Origin: Pseudomonas sp. ACN8
GTDB taxonomy: Bacteria > Pseudomonadota > Gammaproteobacteria > Pseudomonadales > Pseudomonadaceae
Reading direction: 5' to 3'
NCBI RefSeq assembly: GCF_002303925.1
Contig: NZ_MRCS01000052.1
Span: 1-44,557 of the forward strand
DNA: 44,557 nt
In this document: positions 7,486-16,408 of the stretch, piece after piece
Layout: every line of letters begins with the position of its first letter
Numbering within the stretch: the first letter of the stretch is position 1
Position numbers and translations under genes: made by a program
Notes under the pieces: generated by a model
The model's input: the letters and a program-made list of their open reading frames with translations, nothing else
Told to the model about the DNA's origin: nothing
Database searches by the model: none

Positions 7486-8525
7486 CATTGACCTTGCCGC
7501 GTTCGCCAGGCACCCGGCGCGCACCCCAGCCACCGCAGGCAGGCACGGTTGAAACTTTGCACGTCGCTGTAGCCGAGGCGGTCGGAAATCTCCACCAGCT
7601 CCAGGTCTGTCCCCTGCAAAAAGTCTTCGGCCCGGTAGCGGCGGTACTCGTCGAGCAACTCTGAAAAACTCCAGCCCAAGGCCTTCAAGCGTCGGGCGGC
7701 GGTGCGCTCGAGCAAGTGCTGGGTGGTACAGAATTGCTGCCAGTTGGCCTCGGCGAGGTCAGCGATCAAATGGTCGCAGACTTGCTCCAGCAAGGTCGGT
7801 TCGCTGTTGCGTCGGGTTTGCTCCAGCAGCTCGATCAGCGTGTGTTCCAGTGCATGATTGCCCGGCGTCAGCGGGATGAGGAACAGCTGTGGATCGAGGC
7901 GGATCGAGTGCTGCGCCTGCCCCCATTGCACCGGCGCGCGAAAGGCGTGTTGATGTTCCTGCGCATTGGCCGTGCAAGCACCGGCCAGCCCGACGCCCAG
8001 AATCGGATCACGCCCCAGGCCACTGGCGAGGAATTTGCGCCGCAACATGCTGCACAGGCTGATGAGGATGTAATCGGTGGTTGCTGCGTGGGTTTTCACA
8101 CTGCCGCAGTCGAGCAGGTGCAATTCGACGCTGTCGTCGCCGCGCACGATCCGGGCCTGGAAATGTCCGTTGAAAAACGGAAAGAAGCGCACGAAATACT
8201 GGCAGGCGCTGTCCAGTGAATCGGCCACGTCGAACAGATACGTCAGGCCATTGGTGGCGGTGGAAACGAAACGCCGGCCGGCCGCCAGGCCGATCAGCGG
8301 GTCGCCGGTCTGCTCCAGGGCAAACGCCCAGAAGCGCCGCGACATGAACAGCGGAATGCGCATGAATGGCGTGCGCAACTCGAACAGGCTGCGACGAAAC
8401 AGGTCTTCGATGCTGTCCCGGTCCACGCCACGGGCCAGCAACTCTTCGATGGCCGGCAGCAGGGTCGGCGCGTAGAACGCATTGGGTATCGATTGATCGC
8501 GCAGTGGCTGATCGCTTTTTGTCAT
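7485..8525 (-). CDS. AraC-family transcriptional regulator
   Basis: This 346-residue regulator has an N-terminal effector domain of the arabinose-binding-like type (about 20-205). A complete two-helix-turn-helix AraC domain covers about 250-340: first HTH around TTQHLLERTAARRLKALG, second around LVEISDRLGYSDVQSFNRA. The inducer is unknown. I placed the start at the ATG read as MTKSDQ (8525), because the open frame continues upstream only through unrelated REP sequence. The upstream neighbour, read divergently, is a broken LysR gene rather than an intact target operon. Confidence 0.85.
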   Translation of the reverse strand: MTKSDQPLRDQSIPNAFYAPTLLPAIEELLARGVDRDSIEDLFRRSLFELRTPFMRIPLFMSRRFWAFALEQTGDPLIGLAAGRRFVSTATNGLTYLFDVADSLDSACQYFVRFFPFFNGHFQARIVRGDDSVELHLLDCGSVKTHAATTDYILISLCSMLRRKFLASGLGRDPILGVGLAGACTANAQEHQHAFRAPVQWGQAQHSIRLDPQLFLIPLTPGNHALEHTLIELLEQTRRNSEPTLLEQVCDHLIADLAEANWQQFCTTQHLLERTAARRLKALGWSFSELLDEYRRYRAEDFLQGTDLELVEISDRLGYSDVQSFNRACLRWLGCAPGAWRTRQGQ

Positions 8526-8606
8526 GTAGGGCTCACAGCTTGTTCCGCAACACGGGTTAGGCTGCCCGACGTTAAGCGATTTGCCGGAGCAAGACCATGC
8601 TTGATT

Positions 8607-8966
8607 TACGCCACGGAACAGCCGCAGATCCAGGTGTCGAGCCGCCGCGACGGGCTCAGCCCGGTGGACTTGCAGCTTGGCTTGAAAGGACTGCGCCGGA
8701 ATGTGGCGATGAGCACCCAAAGCACCCTGGCCGCGAAACTCATCGTCGATCGCCAGCCGTTCGGCATCAGCCTGCCAAGCCGGGTCGCCAACGTGCTGGG
8801 CCTGCAATACGTGCCGCTGCCCATGGACGAGCCGGTGGAATTGAAATTGGCGCTGTACATCGAGTCGCGCTATCGCTTCGAACGCAGCCGCGAGGAGGCG
8901 GTGCAGTGCCTGCTGCGCGCCCTCGGTGAACCCCGGGCATTGCAGGCACTGGCGCGGCGTGCGTGA
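8607..8966 (+). pseudogene. 5'-truncated LysR-type regulator remnant
   Basis: From about 8607 the forward frame encodes roughly 118 residues that read like the C-terminal part of a LysR substrate-binding domain (SSRRDGLSPVDLQLGLKGL, then SLPSRVANVLGLQYVPLP). There is no N-terminal helix-turn-helix and no first effector subdomain. Upstream the frame runs into sequence antisense to the AraC gene. The fragment is probably the leftover of a deletion and should be non-functional. Its family assignment comes from recalled pattern only. Confidence 0.65.
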
Positions 8967-8989
8967 TCTGGATGCAACGCCGTCCCCTT

Positions 8990-9077
8990 GTGGGAGCGAG
9001 CCTGCTCGCGAAAGCGGTGTGTCATTCAACATTGATTGTGACTGACACGGCCCCTTCGCGAGCAGGCTCGCTCCCAC
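8990..9077. repeat. REPIN (paired inverted REP)
   Basis: GTGGGAGCGAGCCTGCTCGC at 8990 and the inverted arm ending at 9077 enclose about 45 bases. The pair lies between the LysR remnant and the convergent LysR gene at 9104. Confidence 0.93.
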
Positions 9078-9103
9078 AAGGATTGCAGCGTTGCAGGCAG
9101 ACC

Positions 9104-10024
9104 TTAGTTCGACGCCAGCAAGCGTCGGTCAACCGACAGCACCGCATCGACCATCGCCAGCGCGGCCGGTGTCAGGGAATGCCCGGCACGGCTGACGATG
9201 CCGTAGTGCAATTGCAGGCCGGGATCCTCCTTGGGCACATCGGCAAACTCCAGCAGGCGGATCAGACCCTGGTCGACCAGTTCGGCCAAGGCCTCCACGG
9301 TGGCGATGCCTACCGCGTCGGAACGCATCACCACGCGGCGGATCGCATCGAATTGCGCGCATTCCACGCTCGGGTTGAAGTCCGCTTGGCCCTGCACGTC
9401 GGCGAGGATCTTGCGGATCATCGGCGGTATTCGCGTGCCGACCACCGCGTAGTCGAGCAGGGCACGCAGGCACAGGTTCTGCTGTTGCACCAAGGGATGA
9501 CCGACACGGCAAAAGAACCGCCCGCGACGAGGGCGCAACAGCTGTACCTGATATTGCGGGTCGTCGGTGAAGTACCGTGCGTCGGCCACGAGGAATTCAA
9601 TCTGCTGCTCACGAAGCCAGACCGCCAGTTGCTCCCAGTCGCCCTGGTGGAAACTGATGCGGATCGCCGGATGGGCCAGGATGAATTCCGCCAGCGCCTC
9701 GGGCACCAGCACCTGGGCCGGGTAAGGGCCGCAGCCGAAGTGCAACTCGCCACCGGTCAGACCGTTGTATTGCGTCAGTTCGTTGTGCAAGGCCTGGCTG
9801 CCGGCGAGCAGGCGCCGGGCGTGTTGCAGTACCAGTTCACCCTGGCCGGTCAGGCGGAATTCGCGACTGCTGCGTTCTACCAGCGCGCAGTCGAGGTCAC
9901 GCTCCAGGGTCTGGATGCTGCGACTGAAGGCGGGCTGGCTGAGGTTGATCGCCTCGGCGGCGCGGCCGAAGTTGCGGTAATCGGCCAGGGCGACAAGGTG
10001 GCGGAGTTGTCGTAGGTCCATCAT
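9104..10024 (-). CDS. LysR-family transcriptional regulator
   Basis: This 306-residue regulator has the typical N-terminal winged helix-turn-helix (residues about 3-62, RQLRHLVALADYRNFGRAAE then LSQPAFSRSIQTLE) and a C-terminal substrate-binding domain (about 92-300). Two adjacent ATGs at 10024 and 10021 share the ribosome site GGAG; the second has better spacing. It is divergent from the AraC-type gene at 10119 with a 94-bp shared upstream region. No enzyme gene is adjacent, so its regulon is unclear. Confidence 0.9.
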   Translation of the reverse strand: MMDLRQLRHLVALADYRNFGRAAEAINLSQPAFSRSIQTLERDLDCALVERSSREFRLTGQGELVLQHARRLLAGSQALHNELTQYNGLTGGELHFGCGPYPAQVLVPEALAEFILAHPAIRISFHQGDWEQLAVWLREQQIEFLVADARYFTDDPQYQVQLLRPRRGRFFCRVGHPLVQQQNLCLRALLDYAVVGTRIPPMIRKILADVQGQADFNPSVECAQFDAIRRVVMRSDAVGIATVEALAELVDQGLIRLLEFADVPKEDPGLQLHYGIVSRAGHSLTPAALAMVDAVLSVDRRLLASN

Positions 10025-10118
10025 GCGTCTCCTGCATTCTGTGGATGCTTTTAATGCATTGGATCGATAGCACAGAGGCTGGCATAAGTACACGCCTGTC
10101 TTCTCGCCGTAACTTGCC

Positions 10119-10958
10119 ATGACCAGCCAACCGTTCATTTCCAGCGCTTTCACCCGCACCATTCTCAGCCATGCCCGGCAGTCCGGACTGTGCCAGGACC
10201 AACTGCTGGAACGGGCCGGGATCTGCCTGTCGTTGATCGAAGGGCAGGACCTGCATGTGCCCGTGCACCTGGTCGAACGCCTGTGGAGTGAATGCGAGCG
10301 TGCGGGCGCCGGGGTGTCGTTTGGCTGTGATCTGGTCAACGGCATGGCGACCACTACGTTGCGGGGTTTGAACATTCTGCTGGACTCCGCCGCGACCCTG
10401 CGTGCGAGCCTGACGTGTTTCACCGATTTCCTGCCACAGGTGACGAATTACGTCGTGGCGGAACTGGAGGAGGGTGACGGGCAGGCCCGCTTGCACCTGC
10501 GCAGCGTTGACCGGCAGCCGCATTTTTTCGGCCTTGATGCCGCGACCCTGACGTTGGTGCGCAACATCGCCCGACGTTTGGGGCGAGCGCCGGCCGAGGT
10601 GTTCGTCGCGGTCCAACTGACGCCGCAACAGGCTGCCGGGCAGTGGTTGCGTAGCGCAGGTGTCGAGGTGCTTTCGGGTTCACATCCGTGTCTGAGCCTG
10701 CCGGCGGCCAGTCTTGATGAGCCTCTGCTGGGGGCCAATGGGTTTTTGCATCAGAGCATGTTGCGGCATTGGCAGACTGCGGCGGTGCAGAATACCCGCA
10801 GTGACAGCCTGGAAATGGCGCGGCATTGGTTGACGGCGGGGGATCAGCCGATCGAGCGGATTGCCGAGCGGTTGGGGTATCGGCAGCCGAGTAATTTCAT
10901 TCGGGCGTTTCGTAAGCAGTTCGGGATTACGCCTAAGCAGTTTCGCCTTGGTTTGTAA
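10119..10958 (+). CDS. AraC-family regulator, short form lacking the first HTH
   Basis: This 279-residue protein has the N-terminal effector domain (about 20-200) of the same class as the gene at 7485. Its DNA-binding part holds only the linker helix (SLEMARHWL) and the second HTH (IERIAERLGYRQPSNFIRAF). The segment where the first HTH should be is missing: the chain passes directly from the effector-domain end to the linker helix near residue 225 (about base 10790). Family members are about 330-345 residues, so around 45-55 residues appear lost in frame. The ATG at 10119 lacks a strong ribosome site. DNA binding may be impaired. Confidence 0.8.
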   Translation: MTSQPFISSAFTRTILSHARQSGLCQDQLLERAGICLSLIEGQDLHVPVHLVERLWSECERAGAGVSFGCDLVNGMATTTLRGLNILLDSAATLRASLTCFTDFLPQVTNYVVAELEEGDGQARLHLRSVDRQPHFFGLDAATLTLVRNIARRLGRAPAEVFVAVQLTPQQAAGQWLRSAGVEVLSGSHPCLSLPAASLDEPLLGANGFLHQSMLRHWQTAAVQNTRSDSLEMARHWLTAGDQPIERIAERLGYRQPSNFIRAFRKQFGITPKQFRLGL

Positions 10959-10968
10959 TTTTGATTGA

Positions 10969-11002
10969 GTACATATCCGTTTCTGCGGTAACGGATATGT
11001 AC
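10969..11002. terminator. 13-bp perfect inverted repeat between convergent genes
   Basis: GTACATATCCGTT (10969-10981) is the exact complement of AACGGATATGTAC (10990-11002), with an 8-base loop. It lies just after the AraC-type gene. No strong T-run follows, so it may be a structural terminator or an operator. Confidence 0.5.
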
Positions 11003-11035
11003 ACTCACAAAACAATCATCGCCTGACACAAAGCC

Positions 11036-11125
11036 ATCGCGAGCAAGCTCGCTCCCACAGGAATCCAGGCTGTTCACTGCATTTGTGAATGACACCGATC
11101 CAGTGTGGGCGAGCCTGCTCGCGAT
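11036..11125. repeat. REPIN
   Basis: Inverted arms ATCGCGAGCAAGCTCGCTCC (from 11036) and GTGGGCGAGCCTGCTCGCGA (11105 on) flank about 47 bases. Both arms carry small differences from the family consensus. It sits between convergent genes. Confidence 0.9.
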
Positions 11126-11155
11126 GAAGGCGACGCGGTTTCCCGCGTCATCCGG

Positions 11156-13129
11156 TCAAGGCGTCACGATATTGAACTGCGGCGCAAAGGTATCGAGGCT
11201 GCTCATCAACTCCCCAAGCTTCTTGCCATTGCCCTGCAGCGTGATCAGGCCTTTCTGCATCGCCGTCGGGATATCCAGTTGCTTGAGGCTGATCTGTTCC
11301 AGGGTGGTCTTGGTCATGGTCACGCTGGCGTCCGCCTGGGCATTAAGCCCGGCGCGGTGGGTCAGCACGCCATTGCGCAGGGTCAGGTTGAAGTCCTTGT
11401 TCAGGTCATCGAAGGTCCAGTTCAGGGTCAGGTCATGGCCTACGGCCTTTTCACTGTCCAGGCGCACCGCCAGGAAGTCGAAGAACATCTGTGGGCTCAT
11501 CGCCCGCACCATGTCCACCGATACCGAAGTGCCCGCATTGGGTGGCACGCCATTGCGCAGTTCCATGGCACCGGTCAGGTACATGTTGCGCCAGGTGGCG
11601 TTCTCACTTTGATAGCCCATTTGCTCCAGTGCCTGGGCCTGGGCTTTGCGGGCGTCGCCGTTGTCCGGGTTGGCGAACAGCACCTGATTGCCCAGTTGCG
11701 CGGCCCAGCGGTATTCGCCCTTGGCCATCGCCGCTTGCATTTTCCCCAGCACCGCCGCTTCGCCGCCCATGGCTTCGACCGAACGCTTGGCCGCTTCCAC
11801 CGGCGGTAGCGGATTGAGGTTGGCCGGGTTACCGTCATAGAAACCCATGTAGCGCTGATACACCGCCCGGGTGTTGAAGCTCAGTGAGCCGTAGTAGCCG
11901 CGGGTGTACCACTTCTGGTCCAGGCTGCCGGGCAGTTTCTTGATCGAGTCGGCGATTTCCAGCGACGTCAGGCCCTGATTCAGCAAGTGCAGGGTGCGGT
12001 CGTTGAGGAAGGCGTACATGTCGCGCTGGTCGGCGAGGAAGGTGCGGATGCGTTCACCGCCCCAGGTCGGCCAGTTGTGCTGGGCGAACAACACGTCGCT
12101 CTTGTCGCCGTAACGCGCCAGGCTGCCGTCCAGGTACTCGGCCCAGGCCTTGGCGTCGCGCACTTGTGCGCCGCGGGGGGTGAGGATGTTATGCATCATT
12201 TGCGTGGCGTTTTCCGCCATGCACAAGGCGCGCAACTGCGGCAGGTACAGGTTCATCTCCGCCGGCGCCTCGGTGCCCGGGGTCAACTGGAACTCCACGT
12301 CGAGGCCGGCGATGGTGCGTGTTTCCAGTTCCTTGTCGATCAGGTCGGTGGGCGGGATCAGGGTGACGGTGCCGCCGCTCGGCGTGCTCTTGCCCAGGCC
12401 GGCATCGACCTGGCCTTTTTCGCCGCGAGGCAAAAGGCTGCCGAACTGGAACTGCGCGCGGCGGCTCATGGCGTTGCCGGCGTAGACGTTCTCGCTCATC
12501 ACGTGTTCCATGAACCCGGCGGGGGCGAACACCTTGACCTTGCCGGCCTTGACGTCGGCTTCGTCGATGACCCCGCGCACGCCACCGAAGTGGTCGACGT
12601 GGGTGTGGCTGTAGATCACCGCCACCACCGGTTTGCGCGGACGGTTCTGGTAGTACAGGTCCAGCGCCGCCCTGGCGGTTTCGGCCATGGTCAGCGGGTC
12701 GATGATGATCAGTCCGTCGTCGCCTTCGATGATGGTCATGTTGGCGAGATCAAGGCCGCGCACTTGATACAGCCGTGGGCTGACTTCGAACAATCCGGCA
12801 TGGGCGCTGAGCTGGGCCAGGCGCCACAGGCTCGGGTTGACCGACTCCGGGGCTTTATCCTTGGCGAGGAAGTCATAGGCCTGGATATCCCAGATGACCT
12901 TGCCCGAGGCGTCCTTGACCTGGCCCTTGAATGGCGCGATCAGACCCTTGGTGACCGACTCGTAGTCGGTGCGGTCGGTGAAGGGCAGTTGTTGCAGCAC
13001 GGCGGCGTTACTGGCTGTGGTTTGCGGGCTGGCCGCGACCGGTGCGTCGGCGGCGACCACCGATTGCGCAAGGCAGGCAGCGATCAGGCAAGCGAGCAGC
13101 CCACGAGGGCTCAAGGTGAAACGAGGCAT
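11156..13129 (-). CDS. sdsA: SdsA-type alkyl sulfatase (metallo-beta-lactamase fold)
   Basis: This 657-residue exported enzyme should hydrolyse alkyl sulfate esters such as dodecyl sulfate to the alcohol and sulfate in the periplasm. It has a signal peptide (cleavage near AQSVVAA, residue 27). The metallo-beta-lactamase domain carries the zinc motif SHTHVDHFGG (His175, His177, Asp179, His180), followed by a dimerisation/helical region and a C-terminal SCP2-like domain (about 530-655). Length and order match SdsA1 of P. aeruginosa. The ATG has a GGAG ribosome site. It is divergent from the ABC transporter operon; no regulator is adjacent. Confidence 0.93.
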   Translation of the reverse strand: MPRFTLSPRGLLACLIAACLAQSVVAADAPVAASPQTTASNAAVLQQLPFTDRTDYESVTKGLIAPFKGQVKDASGKVIWDIQAYDFLAKDKAPESVNPSLWRLAQLSAHAGLFEVSPRLYQVRGLDLANMTIIEGDDGLIIIDPLTMAETARAALDLYYQNRPRKPVVAVIYSHTHVDHFGGVRGVIDEADVKAGKVKVFAPAGFMEHVMSENVYAGNAMSRRAQFQFGSLLPRGEKGQVDAGLGKSTPSGGTVTLIPPTDLIDKELETRTIAGLDVEFQLTPGTEAPAEMNLYLPQLRALCMAENATQMMHNILTPRGAQVRDAKAWAEYLDGSLARYGDKSDVLFAQHNWPTWGGERIRTFLADQRDMYAFLNDRTLHLLNQGLTSLEIADSIKKLPGSLDQKWYTRGYYGSLSFNTRAVYQRYMGFYDGNPANLNPLPPVEAAKRSVEAMGGEAAVLGKMQAAMAKGEYRWAAQLGNQVLFANPDNGDARKAQAQALEQMGYQSENATWRNMYLTGAMELRNGVPPNAGTSVSVDMVRAMSPQMFFDFLAVRLDSEKAVGHDLTLNWTFDDLNKDFNLTLRNGVLTHRAGLNAQADASVTMTKTTLEQISLKQLDIPTAMQKGLITLQGNGKKLGELMSSLDTFAPQFNIVTP

Positions 13130-13266
13130 GGCGTCTCCGTTTTTTATCGTTATGGTCAGACCAGCTTCGAGAGTAGGGCGATGGTCGGGCAGGACGATGA
13201 GCGTCAGCGGACAAAAACCATTCAGGGCCGCTATCCTTGGGCCATGCCAATCCAGCAGGTTGACCC

Positions 13267-13935
13267 ATGCTTGAAGTCCATGGCGTTTTCAAAAGCTACG
13301 CCACCCCGCAGGGACCGCTGCCGGTGCTGCAAGGCGTCGACCTGACGCTCAGGCCCGGCAGCAGCTTTGCGCTGATGGGCGAGTCGGGCAGTGGCAAAAG
13401 CACCTTGCTGCACCTGATCGCCGGACTGGACAAGGTCGATCGCGGCAGCATCCGCAGTGGCGAACATCACCTGGAACAGATGAATGAAGGGCAACTGGCG
13501 AACTGGCGCCGTACGGAAGTCGGCCTGGTGTTCCAGCAATTCAACCTGATCGGCAGCCTGCGGGTCGAAGACAACCTGGCGATTCAGGCGCGGCTGGCGG
13601 GGCGTCATGACCCACGCTGGCAGGCGCATTTGGTGCAACGCCTGGGCCTGGGCGAGCTGTTGCGGCGCTACCCGGAGCAACTGTCCGGCGGTCAGCAGCA
13701 ACGGGTCGCGCTGGGCCGGGCGCTGGCGTCGCGCCCGCCATTGCTGCTGGCCGACGAGCCCACCGGCAGCCTCGATGAAACCACCGGCGCCGAGGTGTTG
13801 CAGTTGCTGCTGGAATTGCTCGACGACAGCCCCACCAGCCTGTTGATGGTCACCCACAGTCCCGGCGTGGCGGCGCGCCTGGCGGAAAAAGCATTGCTGA
13901 GCGGCGGTCGTCTGGCCGGTGTGGGCGAGCGCTGA
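13267..13935 (+). CDS. ABC transporter ATPase (LolD/MacB-like)
   Basis: This 222-residue ATPase has Walker A GESGSGKST (residues 38-46), Q-loop VFQQFN, signature LSGGQQQR, Walker B LLLADEPTGS and the switch His in THSPG. It belongs to the LolD/FtsE/MacB group that works with FtsX-type permeases and powers mechanotransmission across the envelope rather than simple import. One base separates its stop from the start of the permease gene. With the permease and the AttH lipoprotein it forms a conserved three-gene unit; the transported molecule is unknown. Confidence 0.93.
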   Translation: MLEVHGVFKSYATPQGPLPVLQGVDLTLRPGSSFALMGESGSGKSTLLHLIAGLDKVDRGSIRSGEHHLEQMNEGQLANWRRTEVGLVFQQFNLIGSLRVEDNLAIQARLAGRHDPRWQAHLVQRLGLGELLRRYPEQLSGGQQQRVALGRALASRPPLLLADEPTGSLDETTGAEVLQLLLELLDDSPTSLLMVTHSPGVAARLAEKALLSGGRLAGVGER

Positions 13936-13936
13936 C

Positions 13937-16408
13937 ATGCGCATCTTTGGCGAAACCCTGCGGGCGCTGCTCAGCCACTGGCGACAGCACCCGGTGCAGT
14001 TTTTCAGTGTGCTGACCGGGTTGTGGCTGGCCACCGGTCTGTTGACCGGCGTCCAGGCACTCAACAGCCAGGCCCGCGACAGCTATGCCCGTGCCAGTCA
14101 GTTGATCGGCGGCGAACCCCAGGCCAGCCTCGGTGCGCCCGGTGGCGGCACGTTCCCCCAGCAGTGGTTTATCGACCTGCGGCGCGCAGGGTGGCCGGTG
14201 TCACCGGTGCTGCAAGGCCGGGTCACGCTCAAGGGGCACGAAGAGCAGCGCTTGCAGTTGATGGGCATCGAGCCGGTGTCGCTGCCGGCGGGCGCGGCGG
14301 TGGCCGGGCAGGCCCTGGCGATTGAACAGGTGGTCGGCTTCTTCAGTCTGCCGGGCAGCACCTGGATATCGCCGCAGACCTTGCAGGCACTGGGTTTGCG
14401 CGAAGGTGACCGACCGCTGAACCTGGCGGGCGAGGCACTGCCGCCGCTGCATGTACAGGCCGACATGGCGCCCGGTGTGCTGCTGGTGGACATCGGTTTT
14501 GCCCAGCAGATTCTGGGGTTGCCGGATCAAGTGTCGCGGCTGCTGTTGCCGAAGGATTTCACCGCACCGTTGCCGGAGCCGCTCAAGGGCCAGTTGCAAC
14601 TCAAACGCGCCGGTGAAGAAAACAACCTGACGCGCCTGACCGAAAGCTTTCACCTGAACCTCGACGCCTTGGGGGTGCTGTCGTTCGTGGTCGGCCTGTT
14701 TATCGTGCACGCAGCCATCGGGCTGGCGCTGGAGCAACGGCGAAGCCTGCTGCGGACCCTGCGTGCCTGCGGTGTGAGTGCGCGGACGCTGATCGCTTGT
14801 CTTGCCGTGGAATTGGCTGGATTGGCCCTGATCGGCGGTGTGGCCGGTGTGGTCAGCGGCTACCTGCTGGCCGGCGTGCTGTTGCCGGATGTCGCCGCCA
14901 GCCTGCGTGGCTTGTATGGCGCCGAAGTGGCGGGGCAGTTGAATCTCAGCCTGTCGTGGTGGTTCAGTGGTCTCGGCTTGAGTCTGATCGGCGCATTGCT
15001 GGCCGGGGCCAACAGCCTGTTGCGGGCGGCGCGCTTGCCATTGCTGGCGCTGGCCGACCCGCAGGCCTGGCATCAGGCCCACGCACGCTGGTTGCGACGC
15101 CAGGGTTGGGTGGCGGCAACGGCCGGGGTGATCGCGCCGCTGGCGTTGATCTTCGGCGACAGCCTGATCAGTGGTTTCGTGTTGATGGCTGCGCTGTTGA
15201 TCGGTGCCGCGCTGGCCTTGCCGGTGGTGCTCAGTTCTCTGCTCAGTCTCGTTTCGCAGCGCACTCGCTCGGTGCTAGGCCAGTGGTTTGTCGCCGATTG
15301 CCGCCAGCAACTGCCAGCGTTGAGCCTGGCCTTGATGGCGCTGCTGTTGGCCATGGCGGCGAACATCGGTGCCGGAAGCATGACCGCGGGGTTTCGCCAG
15401 ACCTTCAGCGACTGGCTCGAACAACGGCTGACGGCTGAGCTCTACCTCAACCCACAGACCCCGGCCCAGGCCAGGGAACTTCACGGCTGGCTCAACCAGC
15501 AGCCGCAACTGGCGGCGGTGCTGCCCAACTGGCAGGTTTCGATCCAGTTGCAGGGCTGGCCGACGGACCTGTCGGGGATCATCGACCACCCGACCTATCG
15601 CCGGCATTGGCCACTGCTCGAAGCCTTGGGTGAAAACCCCTGGGAGCGCCTGGCCAAGGATGATGCGGTGATGCTCAGCGAACAACTGGCCCGGCGCCTG
15701 CGCGTGCAACCGGGCGATCACCTGACGCTGCCGACCCCCACCGGCCCGTGGTCGCCGCGGATCGTCGGGATCTACGCGGACTACGGCAATCCCAAGGGCC
15801 ACATTCTGGTGAACATCCACCATCTGATGCGCGGCTGGCCGCAGCTGACACCGAACCGCTTCAACCTGCGCATCGAACCGGCGTCGATCCCGGCGTTCGT
15901 CACGGCACTGCAGGCGCGTTTTACCCTGGACGACAGCCGCATCGTCGATCAGGCGCGACTCAAGGGCTGGTCCACTCAAGTCTTCGAACGCACCTTCGCC
16001 GCCACCGCCGCGCTCAACGGCCTGACGTTGTGCGTGGCCGGGGTAGCGTTGTTCATCAGCCTGTTGACCCAAAGCCAGAGCCGTCTCGGGCAATTGGCGC
16101 CGCTGTGGGCCCTGGGCGTGACGCGTCGGCATCTGATGTTGCTCAACCTCGGGCAAACCTGGCTGCTGGCGATACTGACCCTGGTGCTGGCGTTGCCGCT
16201 GGGCATCGCCCTGGCATGGTGCCTGGACACGGTGATCAACGTGCAGGCCTTTGGCTGGCGCCTGCCGTTGCGGGTGTTTCCATGGCAACTGTTGCAATTG
16301 ATGGGGCTGGCGCTGGTGGCGACGTTACTGGCTTCGGCCTGGCCTTTGTACCGTTTGTACCGCATGCAACCGGCGGACCTGCTGCGGACGTTTGCCCATG
16401 AAGATTAA
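13937..16408 (+). CDS. ABC transporter permease, duplicated FtsX-type
   Basis: This 823-residue inner-membrane protein has an N-terminal transmembrane helix (about 22-40), a large periplasmic domain and a first FtsX block with three helices (about 245-375). A central pair of helices and a second periplasmic domain follow, and a second FtsX block lies at the C-terminus (about 690-815). This is the double-FtsX architecture. ATG 13937 is preferred over a GTG at 13919, because it follows the ATPase stop by one base. The 3' end overlaps the next gene by 11 bases, indicating one operon. Confidence 0.9.
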   Translation: MRIFGETLRALLSHWRQHPVQFFSVLTGLWLATGLLTGVQALNSQARDSYARASQLIGGEPQASLGAPGGGTFPQQWFIDLRRAGWPVSPVLQGRVTLKGHEEQRLQLMGIEPVSLPAGAAVAGQALAIEQVVGFFSLPGSTWISPQTLQALGLREGDRPLNLAGEALPPLHVQADMAPGVLLVDIGFAQQILGLPDQVSRLLLPKDFTAPLPEPLKGQLQLKRAGEENNLTRLTESFHLNLDALGVLSFVVGLFIVHAAIGLALEQRRSLLRTLRACGVSARTLIACLAVELAGLALIGGVAGVVSGYLLAGVLLPDVAASLRGLYGAEVAGQLNLSLSWWFSGLGLSLIGALLAGANSLLRAARLPLLALADPQAWHQAHARWLRRQGWVAATAGVIAPLALIFGDSLISGFVLMAALLIGAALALPVVLSSLLSLVSQRTRSVLGQWFVADCRQQLPALSLALMALLLAMAANIGAGSMTAGFRQTFSDWLEQRLTAELYLNPQTPAQARELHGWLNQQPQLAAVLPNWQVSIQLQGWPTDLSGIIDHPTYRRHWPLLEALGENPWERLAKDDAVMLSEQLARRLRVQPGDHLTLPTPTGPWSPRIVGIYADYGNPKGHILVNIHHLMRGWPQLTPNRFNLRIEPASIPAFVTALQARFTLDDSRIVDQARLKGWSTQVFERTFAATAALNGLTLCVAGVALFISLLTQSQSRLGQLAPLWALGVTRRHLMLLNLGQTWLLAILTLVLALPLGIALAWCLDTVINVQAFGWRLPLRVFPWQLLQLMGLALVATLLASAWPLYRLYRMQPADLLRTFAHED

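Noticed and set aside
11987..13345. 452-codon plus-strand frame over sdsA
   Set aside because: It is antisense to an intact sulfatase gene with signal peptide and zinc motif.
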